Source: a bacterium (GTDB taxonomy: Bacteria; Verrucomicrobiota; Kiritimatiellia; CAIKKV01; CAIYGI01). Taken from it: DNA of 47,074 nucleotides. The stretch's first letter is position 1, and the number at the start of each line of letters is the position of its first letter. Position numbers and translations under genes: made by a program. The stretch spans positions 1 through 47,074 of the forward strand of contig JANYBP010000121.1 in the NCBI GenBank assembly GCA_025360745.1, in the 5' to 3' direction. The notes under the pieces are model-generated. The model worked only from the letters and a program-made list of their open reading frames with translations. It made no database searches and had not been told where the DNA came from. This document shows positions 1 through 10,100 of the stretch, piece after piece.

Positions 1-251
1 GGCGAACATACACCGGTGTGCGGCAATTTTCAAGACGCGCGTGAACCATGCCAGCAATTCTCACTATGGCCGCTTCCTCGGGCCCGGACGACACGGAGGT
101 CGTCCCTCCAAAAACTTGGGAATCACGGGTGTTTTCGTGAATGGAGGGACGACCTCCGTGTCGTCCGGGCCCGAGGAAGCGGCCATAGTGAGAATTGCTG
201 GCATGGTTCACGCGCGTCTTGAAAATTGCCGCACACCGGTGTATGTTCGCC
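1..251. repeat. Perfect 110-bp inverted repeat at the window edge
   Basis: Positions 1-110 are the exact reverse complement of 142-251, with a 31-base spacer (111-141). Each arm also holds a smaller self-complementary piece (GGACGAC, six bases, GTCGTCC at 87-106 and in the mirror copy). The left arm begins at the very first base, so it may continue outside the window; the right arm ends just before the hsdM upstream region. Perfect arms of this length are rare in cellular DNA. If the window starts at a contig end, a fold-back assembly artefact is a serious alternative to a real mobile or regulatory element. Confidence 0.85.
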
Positions 252-363
252 TTTAGCCAAAGCCGGACTTTTGCGCCGTTGGCCGGATTCGTTTCAGGAT
301 GGAACGCGCCTCGCCGCGCAAGCACCAAGCCGCCACGGCGGGCCAGAGGAAGGTTGTTGCACC

Positions 364-2451
364 GTGCCCGAAAACGCCTACGGCAGCATCGAAAAAATCG
401 AAGCCGACCTCTGGGAGGCCGCCGACCAACTCCGCGCTAACTCCAAGCTCACATCCAGCGAGTACTGCATGCCCGTCCTGGGCGTCATCTTCCTGCGCCA
501 CGCCACTAACCGGTTCGAAACCGCCCACCGCGAGATTGTGGCCGGAATCGCCGCCGGCCGCATGAAACGCAAGCCCCAACCGGCCGACTACATTCGCCGC
601 CGCGCGCTCTGGCTCCCCGAAAACGCCCGCTATGACTTCATCCTCGGCCAGTCCAAGGACCAGGATCCCGCGGCGCTCCTCAACGCCGCCATGAAGGCCA
701 TCGAAGAGTCATTTGAACCCCTGACCAACGTCCTCCCCAAGGACTACAGCATCTTCACCGACCGCAAGGTTTTGGAGGAAATCCTCAAGATCTTCAACCG
801 CGATGCCCTCAAGACCGCTGGCGGCGATGTCTTCGGGCGAATCTACGAGTACTTTCTCCAGGAGTTCTCGATAGCCAAGGCTATGGATAACGGCGAGTTC
901 TTCACCCCGCCATCCATCGTCCAAACCATCGTTAACGTCATCGAACCCGACCACGGCACTGTCGCCGACATCGCCTGCGGCTCCGGCGGCATGTTCGTCC
1001 AGTCCAGCTACTTCATCGAACGCGAGGGCCAGGACACCGCCAAGCGCGTCACCTTCTACGGCCACGAGAAGACCGCCTCCACCATCAAACTCGCCAAGAT
1101 GAACCTCGCCGTCCACGGCCTCGAAGGGCAGATCGCCGAGGCCAATACCTTTTACGAGGACCCCTTCACCCTCGTCGGAAAATGCGACTTCGTCATGGCC
1201 AACCCGCCCTTCAACGTCGACATGGTCGACGCCAAGAAGGTGGATGAGGATAAGAAGCGCCTACCGTTCGGCCTCCCGGGCGTGAACAAGAAGACAAATG
1301 TCGTCTCCAATGCCAATTACCTCTGGATCTCCTTCTTCCACAGTTATCTCAACGACCACGGCCGCGCCGGTTTCGTCATGTCGTCCCAGGCCTCCAGCGC
1401 CGGCCACGACGAACAGACCGTCCGCCGCAAGATCGTCGAGACCGGCGCCGTGGACGTCATGATTTCCATCCGTAGCAACTTCTTCTACACCCGCACCGTC
1501 CCCTGCGAACTCTGGTTTTTCGACCGCGCCAAACCAGCAGACCGCCGCGACAAGGTCCTGATGCTGGACGCGCGCCAGATCTTCCGCAAGGTCACCCGCA
1601 AGATTTACGACTTCTCCCCAGAACAACTGTCCAACATCGCCGCCATCGTCTGGCTCTACCGCGGCCAGTCCGACCGCTTTGTCGCCCTCGTCAAACAGTA
1701 CCTCGCCTTGACCATCATCGAGGCCGCCAGCATCGGAAAGAAGACTACCGCTTTTGCCCAGGCCTACGCCGCCCTCGCTGCCGCCACCGCCCCCTTCCTC
1801 AAGACCCTCGCAAAGGACTCGCCGCTTCTTGCCGCCGTCAGTGAACGCGATGTCGCCGCGAAACAGTGCGCCGAGTCTGCCGCCGAACTCCTCGCCACCA
1901 TCGCCAAACGCTGGACCACCACCCCAGAAGGGGGCCTCGCCGCCTTGAAGAAGGCCGCCACCGCCCTGGAACCCCTCGCCGAAACCTGCCGCGACCTGGT
2001 CAAAGAGATCGACATCCTCGCCAAACTCGCCGCCCGCGTCGTGGATGCCGCCGAGAAGAACGCCAACGCCCGCTCACACGATTCCTGGGAAACCCGCACC
2101 ATCGCCCGCCTGGAAAAGGAGTTGGAAACCGCCCGCCACGCTGCCGTCGAACAACTTCGCCAGACCGCCTACTTCCACCGCCAGGCCCACTGGCTCCTCT
2201 CCCGTTTCCCGGATGCCAAACTCGTGGATATCCCCGGCCTGGTCAAGGTCGTGGACCGCAAAGCCATCGAAGCCGCCGACTGGTCCCTATCTCCCGGCCG
2301 CTACGTCGGCGTCGCCCCCGCCGAAACGGACGAGGATTTCGATTTCGAGCAGGCCATGCGCGATATCCACACCGAGTTGGCCGACCTGAACAAAGAGGCT
2401 GTGGACTTGGCCGCAAAGATTCAGAGCAACTTCGACGAGTTGGGGATATGA
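364..2451 (+). CDS. hsdM: Type I restriction-modification DNA methyltransferase subunit HsdM
   Basis: This is the N6-adenine methyltransferase subunit of a type I restriction-modification enzyme. It methylates host DNA at the site chosen by HsdS and forms the core of the HsdR2M2S complex. The SAM-binding motif I is at residues 202-209 (D-I-A-C-G-S-G-G) and the catalytic motif IV is N280-P-P-F283. A typical HsdM segment (FFTPPSIVQTIV) precedes motif I. I chose GTG at 364 because homology to HsdM begins there and an AGGAAGG lies upstream; the frame is open back to 226 but that part is unlike the family. At 695 aa it is longer than the usual roughly 500. The Ala-rich helical C-terminus (about 430-695) may form coiled coils that contact HsdS. 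It is the first gene of the operon and its TGA overlaps the next ATG. Confidence 0.93.
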   Translation: MPENAYGSIEKIEADLWEAADQLRANSKLTSSEYCMPVLGVIFLRHATNRFETAHREIVAGIAAGRMKRKPQPADYIRRRALWLPENARYDFILGQSKDQDPAALLNAAMKAIEESFEPLTNVLPKDYSIFTDRKVLEEILKIFNRDALKTAGGDVFGRIYEYFLQEFSIAKAMDNGEFFTPPSIVQTIVNVIEPDHGTVADIACGSGGMFVQSSYFIEREGQDTAKRVTFYGHEKTASTIKLAKMNLAVHGLEGQIAEANTFYEDPFTLVGKCDFVMANPPFNVDMVDAKKVDEDKKRLPFGLPGVNKKTNVVSNANYLWISFFHSYLNDHGRAGFVMSSQASSAGHDEQTVRRKIVETGAVDVMISIRSNFFYTRTVPCELWFFDRAKPADRRDKVLMLDARQIFRKVTRKIYDFSPEQLSNIAAIVWLYRGQSDRFVALVKQYLALTIIEAASIGKKTTAFAQAYAALAAATAPFLKTLAKDSPLLAAVSERDVAAKQCAESAAELLATIAKRWTTTPEGGLAALKKAATALEPLAETCRDLVKEIDILAKLAARVVDAAEKNANARSHDSWETRTIARLEKELETARHAAVEQLRQTAYFHRQAHWLLSRFPDAKLVDIPGLVKVVDRKAIEAADWSLSPGRYVGVAPAETDEDFDFEQAMRDIHTELADLNKEAVDLAAKIQSNFDELGI

Positions 2452-3572
2452 AGAAGCACGGCCAGATCAGTCGCCCCGCCCCCGAGGACCGTCTCGTTCG
2501 CGGACGCACCCGAGAAGGCGCCTCGTTTCCCGTCCCTTCGGCTCGCGCGGGGATGCCCGACAACTACGCCGAAGCCCTCGGCGAAATCAAGAAACGGATC
2601 CTGGCTGGGCGATTGCGCACGGTGATGGCCGCCAACGCGGCCATGGTCATGCTCTATTGGGAGATCGGGCGGCTGATCCTGGAACGTCAGCAGACCGAGG
2701 GGTGGGGCGCCAAAGTCATCGACCGTCTATCCGCCGACCTGCGCGCGGCCTTCCCGGACATGACCGGCTTGTCGCCCAGGAACCTCAAGTACATGCGGGC
2801 GTTTGCTGATGCGTGGCCGGATGCCGCATTTGTGCAACGCACCGTTGCACAAATTCCCTGGCGCAGCAACGTGGCGCTTCTCGACAAACTTCAGACGGCC
2901 GAAGACCGACTGTGGTATGCCTCCAAGACGATCGAAAACGGTTGGAGTCGCGACATCCTCAGCATCCAGATCGAAGCCCGTGCCTGCACGCGCCAGGGCA
3001 AGGCGATCACCAATTTTCCCGCAACCCTTCCGCCGCCCGATTCGGATATGGCCGCCCAGGTATTCAAGGACCCCTACCTGTTCGACTTTCTCGGCACCGC
3101 CGACCCGCGCCGCGAGCGGGAAGTCGAGCAGGCGCTTGTGGATCACATCCAGCGATTCCTCCTTGAACTCGGCGCCGGTTTCGCCTTCGTCGGCCGCCAG
3201 GTCCATCTGGAGTTCGCGACCCAGGACTTCTACCTCGACCTGCTCTTCTACCATCTCAAGTTGCGCCGCTACGTTGTCGTCGAACTCAAAGCCGTGCCCT
3301 TCGACCCCGGCTTCGTCGGCACGTTGAACATGTATCTCTCGGCTGTGGACGACCTTCTCCGCCATCCCGACGACAAGCCATCCATCGGCCTGCTCCTCTG
3401 CCGCACCAGGAACAAACTCGTGGCCGAATATGCCATGCGCGGCTTCAAAAAACCCATTGGCGTAGCTCAATGGGAAACCCAGATCGTGAATCGCCTGCCG
3501 AAAGAGTTGTGCGGCAGTCTGCCGAGCATCGCGGAGATCGAAAGCGAACTCACGAGGGAGCCGCGATCATGA
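2448..3572 (+). CDS. DUF1016 (YhcG-type) PD-(D/E)XK nuclease-domain protein
   Basis: This 374-aa protein has the two-part layout of the DUF1016/YhcG family. The helical N-terminal part (about 45-165) has the family segments MLYWEIGRLI and LSPRNLKYMRAFA. The C-terminal nuclease-like fold (about 215-345) has D264 in DFYLDLLFYH and E279-L-K281 in VVVELKA, the PD-(D/E)XK signature. The family commonly sits in or beside type I restriction operons; its exact job there is not settled. The first 35 residues are low-similarity, so translation could start further in, but ATG 2448 overlaps the hsdM stop (ATGA), which fits translational coupling. The next ORF starts inside this stop codon in the same way. 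Confidence 0.9.
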   Translation: MKKHGQISRPAPEDRLVRGRTREGASFPVPSARAGMPDNYAEALGEIKKRILAGRLRTVMAANAAMVMLYWEIGRLILERQQTEGWGAKVIDRLSADLRAAFPDMTGLSPRNLKYMRAFADAWPDAAFVQRTVAQIPWRSNVALLDKLQTAEDRLWYASKTIENGWSRDILSIQIEARACTRQGKAITNFPATLPPPDSDMAAQVFKDPYLFDFLGTADPRREREVEQALVDHIQRFLLELGAGFAFVGRQVHLEFATQDFYLDLLFYHLKLRRYVVVELKAVPFDPGFVGTLNMYLSAVDDLLRHPDDKPSIGLLLCRTRNKLVAEYAMRGFKKPIGVAQWETQIVNRLPKELCGSLPSIAEIESELTREPRS

Positions 3573-3718
3573 AAGACACGGCGGTTCCCGCACGGTCTCC
3601 GGTCTCGCCTGCCATCGGCGTCGCCACCTACCGCATCGTCAAACACCTGCCCAAGTCGCTCAAAGGCCAGTTGCCCAAACCGGAAGAGATCGCCAGGTTG
3701 CTGGAGAAGGTCGAGTGA
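3569..3718 (+). CDS. Small 49-aa protein between DUF1016 nuclease and hsdS
   Basis: I do not recognise this protein. It begins with an ATG that overlaps the DUF1016 stop (ATGA), has GGGAG upstream, and its own TGA overlaps the GTG start of hsdS. These tight junctions on both sides argue that it is translated. The N-terminal half is Pro/Ala-rich. The C-terminal half is basic then acidic and probably helical (KHLPKSLKGQLPKPEEIARL). There is no signal peptide or metal-binding motif. It could be a small regulator or an accessory subunit for HsdS or the nuclease; both are guesses from position only. Confidence 0.7.
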   Translation: MKDTAVPARSPVSPAIGVATYRIVKHLPKSLKGQLPKPEEIARLLEKVE

Positions 3719-4971
3719 AGGGACAGAACCCAAAACAAGGGTCGACCAAATGGCCCATATTCGCACTCAACGACATCAAGTCCAGTGCCCGGTACTCCCT
3801 CGTCGGCGGACCGTTTGGGTCAAACCTGACAACACGTGACTACGTGGAAGAAGGCGTGCCGGTGATCCGCGGCACCAACCTACCAGACGAATGCCCCTTT
3901 CTAGACAACGAGTTCGTTTATGTCCGAGACGAAAAGGCAGACCAACTTGCCCCAAACGCAGCCGGCCGCGGGGACTTGGTCTTCACACAACGGGGAACCC
4001 TCGGCCAAGTCGGACTGATTCCTGAATCCGCGCAGTACGACCGATACGTGATCTCACAGAGTCAGATGAAACTCACCGTGGATCCGAACAAGGCCCATGC
4101 GCCGTTCGTCTACTACTTCTTTCGCCACCCAACCACCGTTGAGACAATCAAGAACCGCGCCATCACTTCCGGTGTGCCACACATCAATCTGGGCATATTG
4201 AAGGCGATCACACTTCCGTTGCCTAATCTCGATACCCAACGCCGCATCGCCTCCATCCTCTCCGCCTACGACGACCTGATCGAGAACAACACCCGCCGCA
4301 TCGCCCTCCTGGAACAATCCGCCCGCCACCTCTACGACGAATGGTTCGTCCGCCTCCAGTTCCCCGGCCACGAACGCACTCGCATCGTCAACGGCGTGCC
4401 GGCGGGGTGGGAACTGAAGACCATCGGCGACATCTGCACGGAAGTTCGAGACACGGCGTCGCCAGAAGACCTTGAACCAGAAACTCCGTACATCGGATTG
4501 GAGCACATGCCCCGTCGGTCGATATCGCTATCCGAATGGAGTACGGCGCAAACGGTTACCAGTTCCAAACACCGTTACATGGCTGGCGAAATTCTCTTCG
4601 GCAAAATCCGTCCCTATTTCCATAAGGTTGGGCTCGCCTTCACCGACGGTGTCGCATCGTCCGACGCCATCGTGATACGCCCCAACGCGCACGAACTGCG
4701 CGCGTTGGTTTTGATGACAACGTCGAGCGACCGATTCGTCGCCGAAGCCGCGCAGACCATGCGCGAAGGTTCAAAGATGCCGCGCGCCGATTGGAAACTG
4801 ATGACCAAATATCCGATTGCATTGCCAAAGCAAGACTTACTGGAGAACTTCACGGAAACGGTCTTCGCCATCACCGATCAACTTCGCAACCTCTGTTTCC
4901 AGAACCAAAAAATGCGCGCCGCGCGCGACATGCTGTTGCCGCGTCTGATGAGTGGGGAGATTGCGGCATGA
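3715..4971 (+). CDS. hsdS: Type I restriction-modification specificity subunit HsdS
   Basis: HsdS chooses the DNA target of the type I enzyme and bridges the two HsdM copies. The 418-aa sequence shows two target-recognition domains (about 10-160 and 220-375). Each is followed by a conserved helical spacer: LDTQRRIASILSAYDDLIEN near 178-200 and QNQKMRAARDMLLPRLMSGE at the C-terminus. The first domain contains the common GGPFGSNL segment. The start is GTG at 3715, overlapping the previous stop (GTGA). Its own TGA overlaps the ATG of the DUF262 gene. Recognition domains vary between strains, so the DNA target cannot be read from the sequence. Confidence 0.93.
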   Translation: MKGQNPKQGSTKWPIFALNDIKSSARYSLVGGPFGSNLTTRDYVEEGVPVIRGTNLPDECPFLDNEFVYVRDEKADQLAPNAAGRGDLVFTQRGTLGQVGLIPESAQYDRYVISQSQMKLTVDPNKAHAPFVYYFFRHPTTVETIKNRAITSGVPHINLGILKAITLPLPNLDTQRRIASILSAYDDLIENNTRRIALLEQSARHLYDEWFVRLQFPGHERTRIVNGVPAGWELKTIGDICTEVRDTASPEDLEPETPYIGLEHMPRRSISLSEWSTAQTVTSSKHRYMAGEILFGKIRPYFHKVGLAFTDGVASSDAIVIRPNAHELRALVLMTTSSDRFVAEAAQTMREGSKMPRADWKLMTKYPIALPKQDLLENFTETVFAITDQLRNLCFQNQKMRAARDMLLPRLMSGEIAA

Positions 4972-7094
4972 AAGCTGAAGACCTTCGACTCACTGAATTA
5001 TTGGTTGGCCCGAAACAATTTATCGTGCCTGTGTTCCAGCGCGATTATAGTTGGGGCACAAAGCACTGCCTCCAACTATGGAACGACATTGTGCGGGTTG
5101 GAACGAACGAGAACGTCAAGGCTCACTTCGTCGGCTCGGTCGTTTACATCGCAGCGGAAAACAACTCAGCCAAGATTACGCGCTGGCTGCTGATTGACGG
5201 CCAACAACGCCTGACCACTTTAACCCTCTTGCTTACGGCGCTGCGCAATCGCCTTCCCATTACTGAGACCAACACACAAGCGGGCGCACATGAGGATGTG
5301 CTGCCGAGTCAACCTGAGGTGGAAGATTATTACTTATGTAACACCTACGGCAAAGATGACCGCAGGCACAAACTACATCTGCGCCGGGCCGACCAGGAAA
5401 CACTCGCCGCCTTGATAGATGGTAAAACCTTACCCAAAAACCACTCTCAGATCATCCTGGATAATTTTGAGTTTTTTGAGGAACAGTTGGCGAACGCCGA
5501 CCTTGACATGGTCTATCGGGGTATAAAGAAACTCGTGGCGGTTGACGTTTGTCTAACACGTGGACAGGATGATCCCCAGATGATTTTCGAGAGCCTGAAC
5601 TCGACGGGTCTCGACCTGACGCAAGCGGATCTGATTCGAAATTTCGTCTTGATGCGGCAGGATGAAAATTTACAAACCGAATTATATCAAGAATACTGGC
5701 AACCGATTGAGATGGCGTTTGGCGCGCGTTATCGGACTGACTTCGATAAATTCGTGCGTGATTATCTCACACTGCAACTTAAGCCAAGCAAACAGTTGAA
5801 AGCAGACGAGATTTACCAACAGTTCCGGAACTATTTTCACGGTGTGGGCGGTACCAATCCCGTCGGGGACATTCTCGCTAATCTGAAACGATTCGGGAAT
5901 TACTACGTCGCGTTTAGTCTCGGGCAGGAGGCAAAAGCAGAACTCAAAGATGCTTTCAGACGCCTGCGCTTGCTGGTCGAAGTGGCGTCACCGGTCATGC
6001 TGAAACTATACGATTGCTACGACCGTGCGAAGACTCTGTTACTCAAAGATTTCGTGCAATCAGTGGAGTTGCTGGAAAGCTATGTGTTCCGTCGCTCGGT
6101 TTGTGACATGCAAACGCGCAGCCTCGGGCAGATTTTTGCGTCGCTTGCATACCGAATCAAAGACGACGCGCCACTACTCAGTCTGAAGGTCGCGTTGCAT
6201 CGTCAAGGCAAGAAGAGACGCTTCCCAACCGACGCAGAGTTTCGCGAGGGGTTGGAGACGCGCGACGTTTACGACATGCGCAATTGCCATTACCTGATGG
6301 ATCGACTGGAGAATGACAGCAAGGAGAAGATTGATACCTCGACATTCACCATTGAACATGTGATGCCGCAGAATGAGGCGTTGTGCGTAGAATGGCAGAC
6401 GATGCTTGGAGCAAATTGGAAAACTGTGCAGGAAACCTGGCTGCATCGCCTCGGCAACATTACGCTGACGGCGTACAATCCGGAGTACAGCGATCTTCCG
6501 TTCGAAAAAAAGAAGACGCTGGTGGACAAACAAGGAAAGCAAGTTGGGTTCGATTTCAGCCCACTCCGACTGAATAAGTACATTCGCGACCAGAAAACGT
6601 GGACAGAAGCGCAGATTTTAAAACGAGGGGAAGTCTTGGCCGTAAAGGGCGTTGGCATCTGGACTTCACTATTGGTTGACGCGACTGCGGTCAAAACGGC
6701 AGAACTTGAAGAACGCCGTTTACAGGCCGCCAAATTCAGTTTTGATATGCTGGAATTCGACCCTGAATCCAAAGCGCTATTTGATTTGCTTCGTCCACAA
6801 GTGCTCGCTTTGGGCGAAGATGTCATCGAGTTGTGCAACGCAAAAAGCGTCACGTACCGCGTTTACGATTTCTTCGTCGAAGTAATCCCTCGAAAGTGGC
6901 GGTTGTCGCTCATCATGAATCTGGATTTCGAAGAGTGCGAAGACCCCACACAACGCGCGTTTGATGCAACGGAAAATGCATTTATCGTTCACGCGTCAGA
7001 GAGTGGCGGAGTCCTGTTTAGCTTAGAGGACTCCGCACAGATTGCTCCCGCCGTTCATATCATTCGTCAGGCATACGAAAAGGTGGCGGAGTAA
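4968..7094 (+). CDS. DUF262/DUF1524 (GmrSD-like) protein with C-terminal DUF5655-like domain
   Basis: This 708-aa protein resembles the fused GmrSD family, whose studied members are type IV enzymes cutting modified DNA. The N-terminal DUF262 has VPVFQRDYSWG near 20-30 and the D77-G-Q-Q-R81 motif linked to NTP handling. The DUF1524 HNH-type nuclease region has I-E-H464-V-M-P-Q468 and L-G-N497. A C-terminal tail (about 590-705) resembles DUF5655, with LFDLLRPQVLALGEDVIE followed by a segment like its K-x-R-L-x-L-x-L core. ATG 4968 overlaps the hsdS stop; the frame is open further upstream but only as a shadow of hsdS. The gene is visibly more A+T-rich than its neighbours, suggesting separate acquisition. 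Lying between hsdS and hsdR, it is transcribed with the type I system, which could guard against phages carrying modified bases (inference). Confidence 0.88.
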   Translation: MKAEDLRLTELLVGPKQFIVPVFQRDYSWGTKHCLQLWNDIVRVGTNENVKAHFVGSVVYIAAENNSAKITRWLLIDGQQRLTTLTLLLTALRNRLPITETNTQAGAHEDVLPSQPEVEDYYLCNTYGKDDRRHKLHLRRADQETLAALIDGKTLPKNHSQIILDNFEFFEEQLANADLDMVYRGIKKLVAVDVCLTRGQDDPQMIFESLNSTGLDLTQADLIRNFVLMRQDENLQTELYQEYWQPIEMAFGARYRTDFDKFVRDYLTLQLKPSKQLKADEIYQQFRNYFHGVGGTNPVGDILANLKRFGNYYVAFSLGQEAKAELKDAFRRLRLLVEVASPVMLKLYDCYDRAKTLLLKDFVQSVELLESYVFRRSVCDMQTRSLGQIFASLAYRIKDDAPLLSLKVALHRQGKKRRFPTDAEFREGLETRDVYDMRNCHYLMDRLENDSKEKIDTSTFTIEHVMPQNEALCVEWQTMLGANWKTVQETWLHRLGNITLTAYNPEYSDLPFEKKKTLVDKQGKQVGFDFSPLRLNKYIRDQKTWTEAQILKRGEVLAVKGVGIWTSLLVDATAVKTAELEERRLQAAKFSFDMLEFDPESKALFDLLRPQVLALGEDVIELCNAKSVTYRVYDFFVEVIPRKWRLSLIMNLDFEECEDPTQRAFDATENAFIVHASESGGVLFSLEDSAQIAPAVHIIRQAYEKVAE

Positions 7095-7100
7095 ATCACA

Positions 7101-10100
7101 ATGGCGTTCACCGGCATCAACAGCGAAGACCGCCTCGTCCAGCAAACATTCGCGGACCATCTCCGCGACTGTCTCAAATGGGACAGCGTCTACGCCTACA
7201 ACACGGAGGTGTTCGGAACACCTCCGCCCTCTCCCGACGCTGCGCGTCACCCTCTCCCACTGGGAGAGGGCCGGGGTGAGGGTGTCGTATGCGACTTGGG
7301 CCGCGCCAGTGAACGCGACATTATCCTCACACGCGACCTCCGCGCTGCCGTTCAACTCCTCAACCCCGAATTGCCGCCCACCGCGATCGAGGACGTGGTC
7401 CAGACCCTCACGACCTACGACTTCTCGCGTTCCACCCTCCAGCACAACCGCGAGTTCTACCGCCTGATACGGGATGGCGTCCCCGTCACGTGGCGCAATA
7501 CCGCTGGCGAACTGTGCAAGAAGAAGGCTTACATCATCGACTTCCGCGAGCCCGGTAACAACCGCTTCCTGGCCGTCCGCGAACTCAAGATCCAAGGCCT
7601 GCGCACTCCCCACTACAACCGGCGCGCCGATCTCGTCTGCTTTGTGAACGGCATCCCGATCGTCTTCATCGAACTCAAGGCCGTTTACCGCAACATTCGG
7701 GCCGGGTTTGACGGCAACCTCTCCGATTACGCCGATACCATTCCGCATGCCTTTTATCACAACGCCTTCCTCGTGGTGAGCAACGGGGACAAGGCCCTCT
7801 ACGGCTCCATAACCAGCCAGTGGAAGCACTTCTCAGAGTGGAAGCGGCAGGATGAGAAGGACAAGGGCGACCTCGACGCCCGCGTGCTCCTCGATGGTAT
7901 GTTGGAGAAGTCGCGCCTGCTCGATCTCGTCGAGAACTTCATTCTCTACGACGACAGCCGCGCCGGCGGTACCCGCAAGATCGTCGCCCGCAATCACCAG
8001 GTTCTGGGTGTCAATCGCGCCGTTGCCTCCGTGGTCCGGCAGGAGCAATTGAAGCGCGAATATCCGGAACGCCTCGTAATTCGACCCACATTCAAAACGC
8101 AAGAACCCGCGCCAGTCACACATCTTTTCATCGGCGACGAGGAGCAACTCCAACGTGCCGCCGAAACAACGGCAGATGACTCTTTGGGTTTCCAGCGGAA
8201 ATTGGACAAAAAGCCGTCGGCGAAACTCATCTTGCCTCTGGTCGAACGAGCGCACCCAGAACTCGGCCGTCTGGGTGTCTTCTGGCATACTCAAGGCAGC
8301 GGCAAGTCTTACTCCATGCTTTTTTTCGCCGAAAAAGTCCGACGTACCATCCCCGATAACTTCACTTTTCTAGTGATGACGGACCGTGAGGATCTGGACG
8401 ACCAGATTCACCGCACATTCATTGGTTGTGGCGTCGCGGACGAATCGACACCCCGCGCCGCTAACGGCAAGCAACTGAAAAGACTTCTGGAAGAGGACCA
8501 CCGCTACATCTTCAGTCTAATCCACAAGTTTAACCAGGATGTCGCGCCCGGCCGCCCCTACACTCGCAGGGACAACATTATCGTTATTTCCGATGAGGCC
8601 CACCGCACGCAGGTTGGCAGACTTGCCCGCAACATGCGCATGGCCCTCCCAAACGCCTGTTTCATCGGCTTCACGGGAACGCCGCTTTTCAAGAACGACG
8701 AACTGACACGCCGGATCTTCGGCGACTACATCTCACGTTACGATTTCAATCGCTCCGAGGAAGATGGCTCCACCGTCAAACTCGTCTACGAAAATCGCGG
8801 CGAGAAACTTGGCATTGCCCACCTGGACCTGAACGACCGCATCGCCGCGAAAATTGAGGAAGCCGAACTCAATCCCGTCCAGCAGGCACACCTGGAACGG
8901 CTCCTCGGACAGGATTACGAGGTAATTACCGCCGACGACCGACTCGTTAAACTGGCCGAAGATTTCGTAGAGCACTGCTCAAAGCGCTGGCAGTCTGGTA
9001 AATCAATGCTGATTTGCATCGATAAAGTCACATGCGCCAGGATGCATCAGTGCATCCTGCCGCTCTGGCAAGAAAAGATCGGCGCGCTTCAGGATGATGC
9101 CGATCAGATGGCTACCGCCATGACCGCGGCCACTGACCCCGAAGAAAAAGAAAAACTGGAGAATGCTTGGGACAAACTTCGCGAACGCATCGCCTGGATG
9201 AAATCCACGCTCATCCATATCATTATCAGCGATGGCCAGAACGAGGTGAAGGACTTTAAGAAGTGGAATTTTGACATCAGACCGCACCGTGCCATGATCA
9301 AACAGGGTTTTGAGACGGCTGATGGCAAACGCATCCCGGTTGACGCTGCCTTCAAGGACCCGGAACACCCCTTCCGTATCGCTATCGTCTGCGCCATGTG
9401 GCTCACCGGCTTCGACGTGGAGTGCCTATCCACGCTATACATCGACAAACCCATGCGGGCCCACAACCTCATGCAAGCCATCGCCCGGGCTAACCGGGTC
9501 TACGGTGACAAAGTCTGCGGCGTGATTGTTGACTACAACGGAGTCCTGAAAAGCATCCGGGCAGCCTTGGCACAATACGCACTAGGCGATCCAGAAGAAC
9601 CCAAAGGCGGCGGGATAGGGGATAGACCCGGTGGTGGCAAAGTCCGAACCCCGGATGTCGTCACCCCGATCGAAAAACTGCTCGCATCCCTCCTTGACGC
9701 TCTAAACCACGCTGAAAAATTCCTGTTCGACCATGGATTCGATGTCGCCCGCCTCCGTGGCGCACACGGCTTCAATCGAATCGCGGCTTTGCGCGACGCT
9801 ACAGACGCGCTCTACGCCTCCGATGAGACCAAACGCCGCTTTGAGATCATGGCTCGCGAGGTATTTTCGCGATTCAAGACCATCATCACGGAACCGGCTG
9901 TCTACGCCTATGCCGAGAGGCATGACAACATCGAGGCCATTTACAAGAAACTCGAGGAAAATCGGGATCTCGCCGACGTGACCGAAGTCCTGAAAGAACT
10001 GCACAAAATCGTCAACGAAGCCATTCGCGCCCAGGAACCCGGCGGCGATCAGGCCACCGGCCTGACTGTGGATCTCAGCAAGATAGATTTCGTAAAACTG

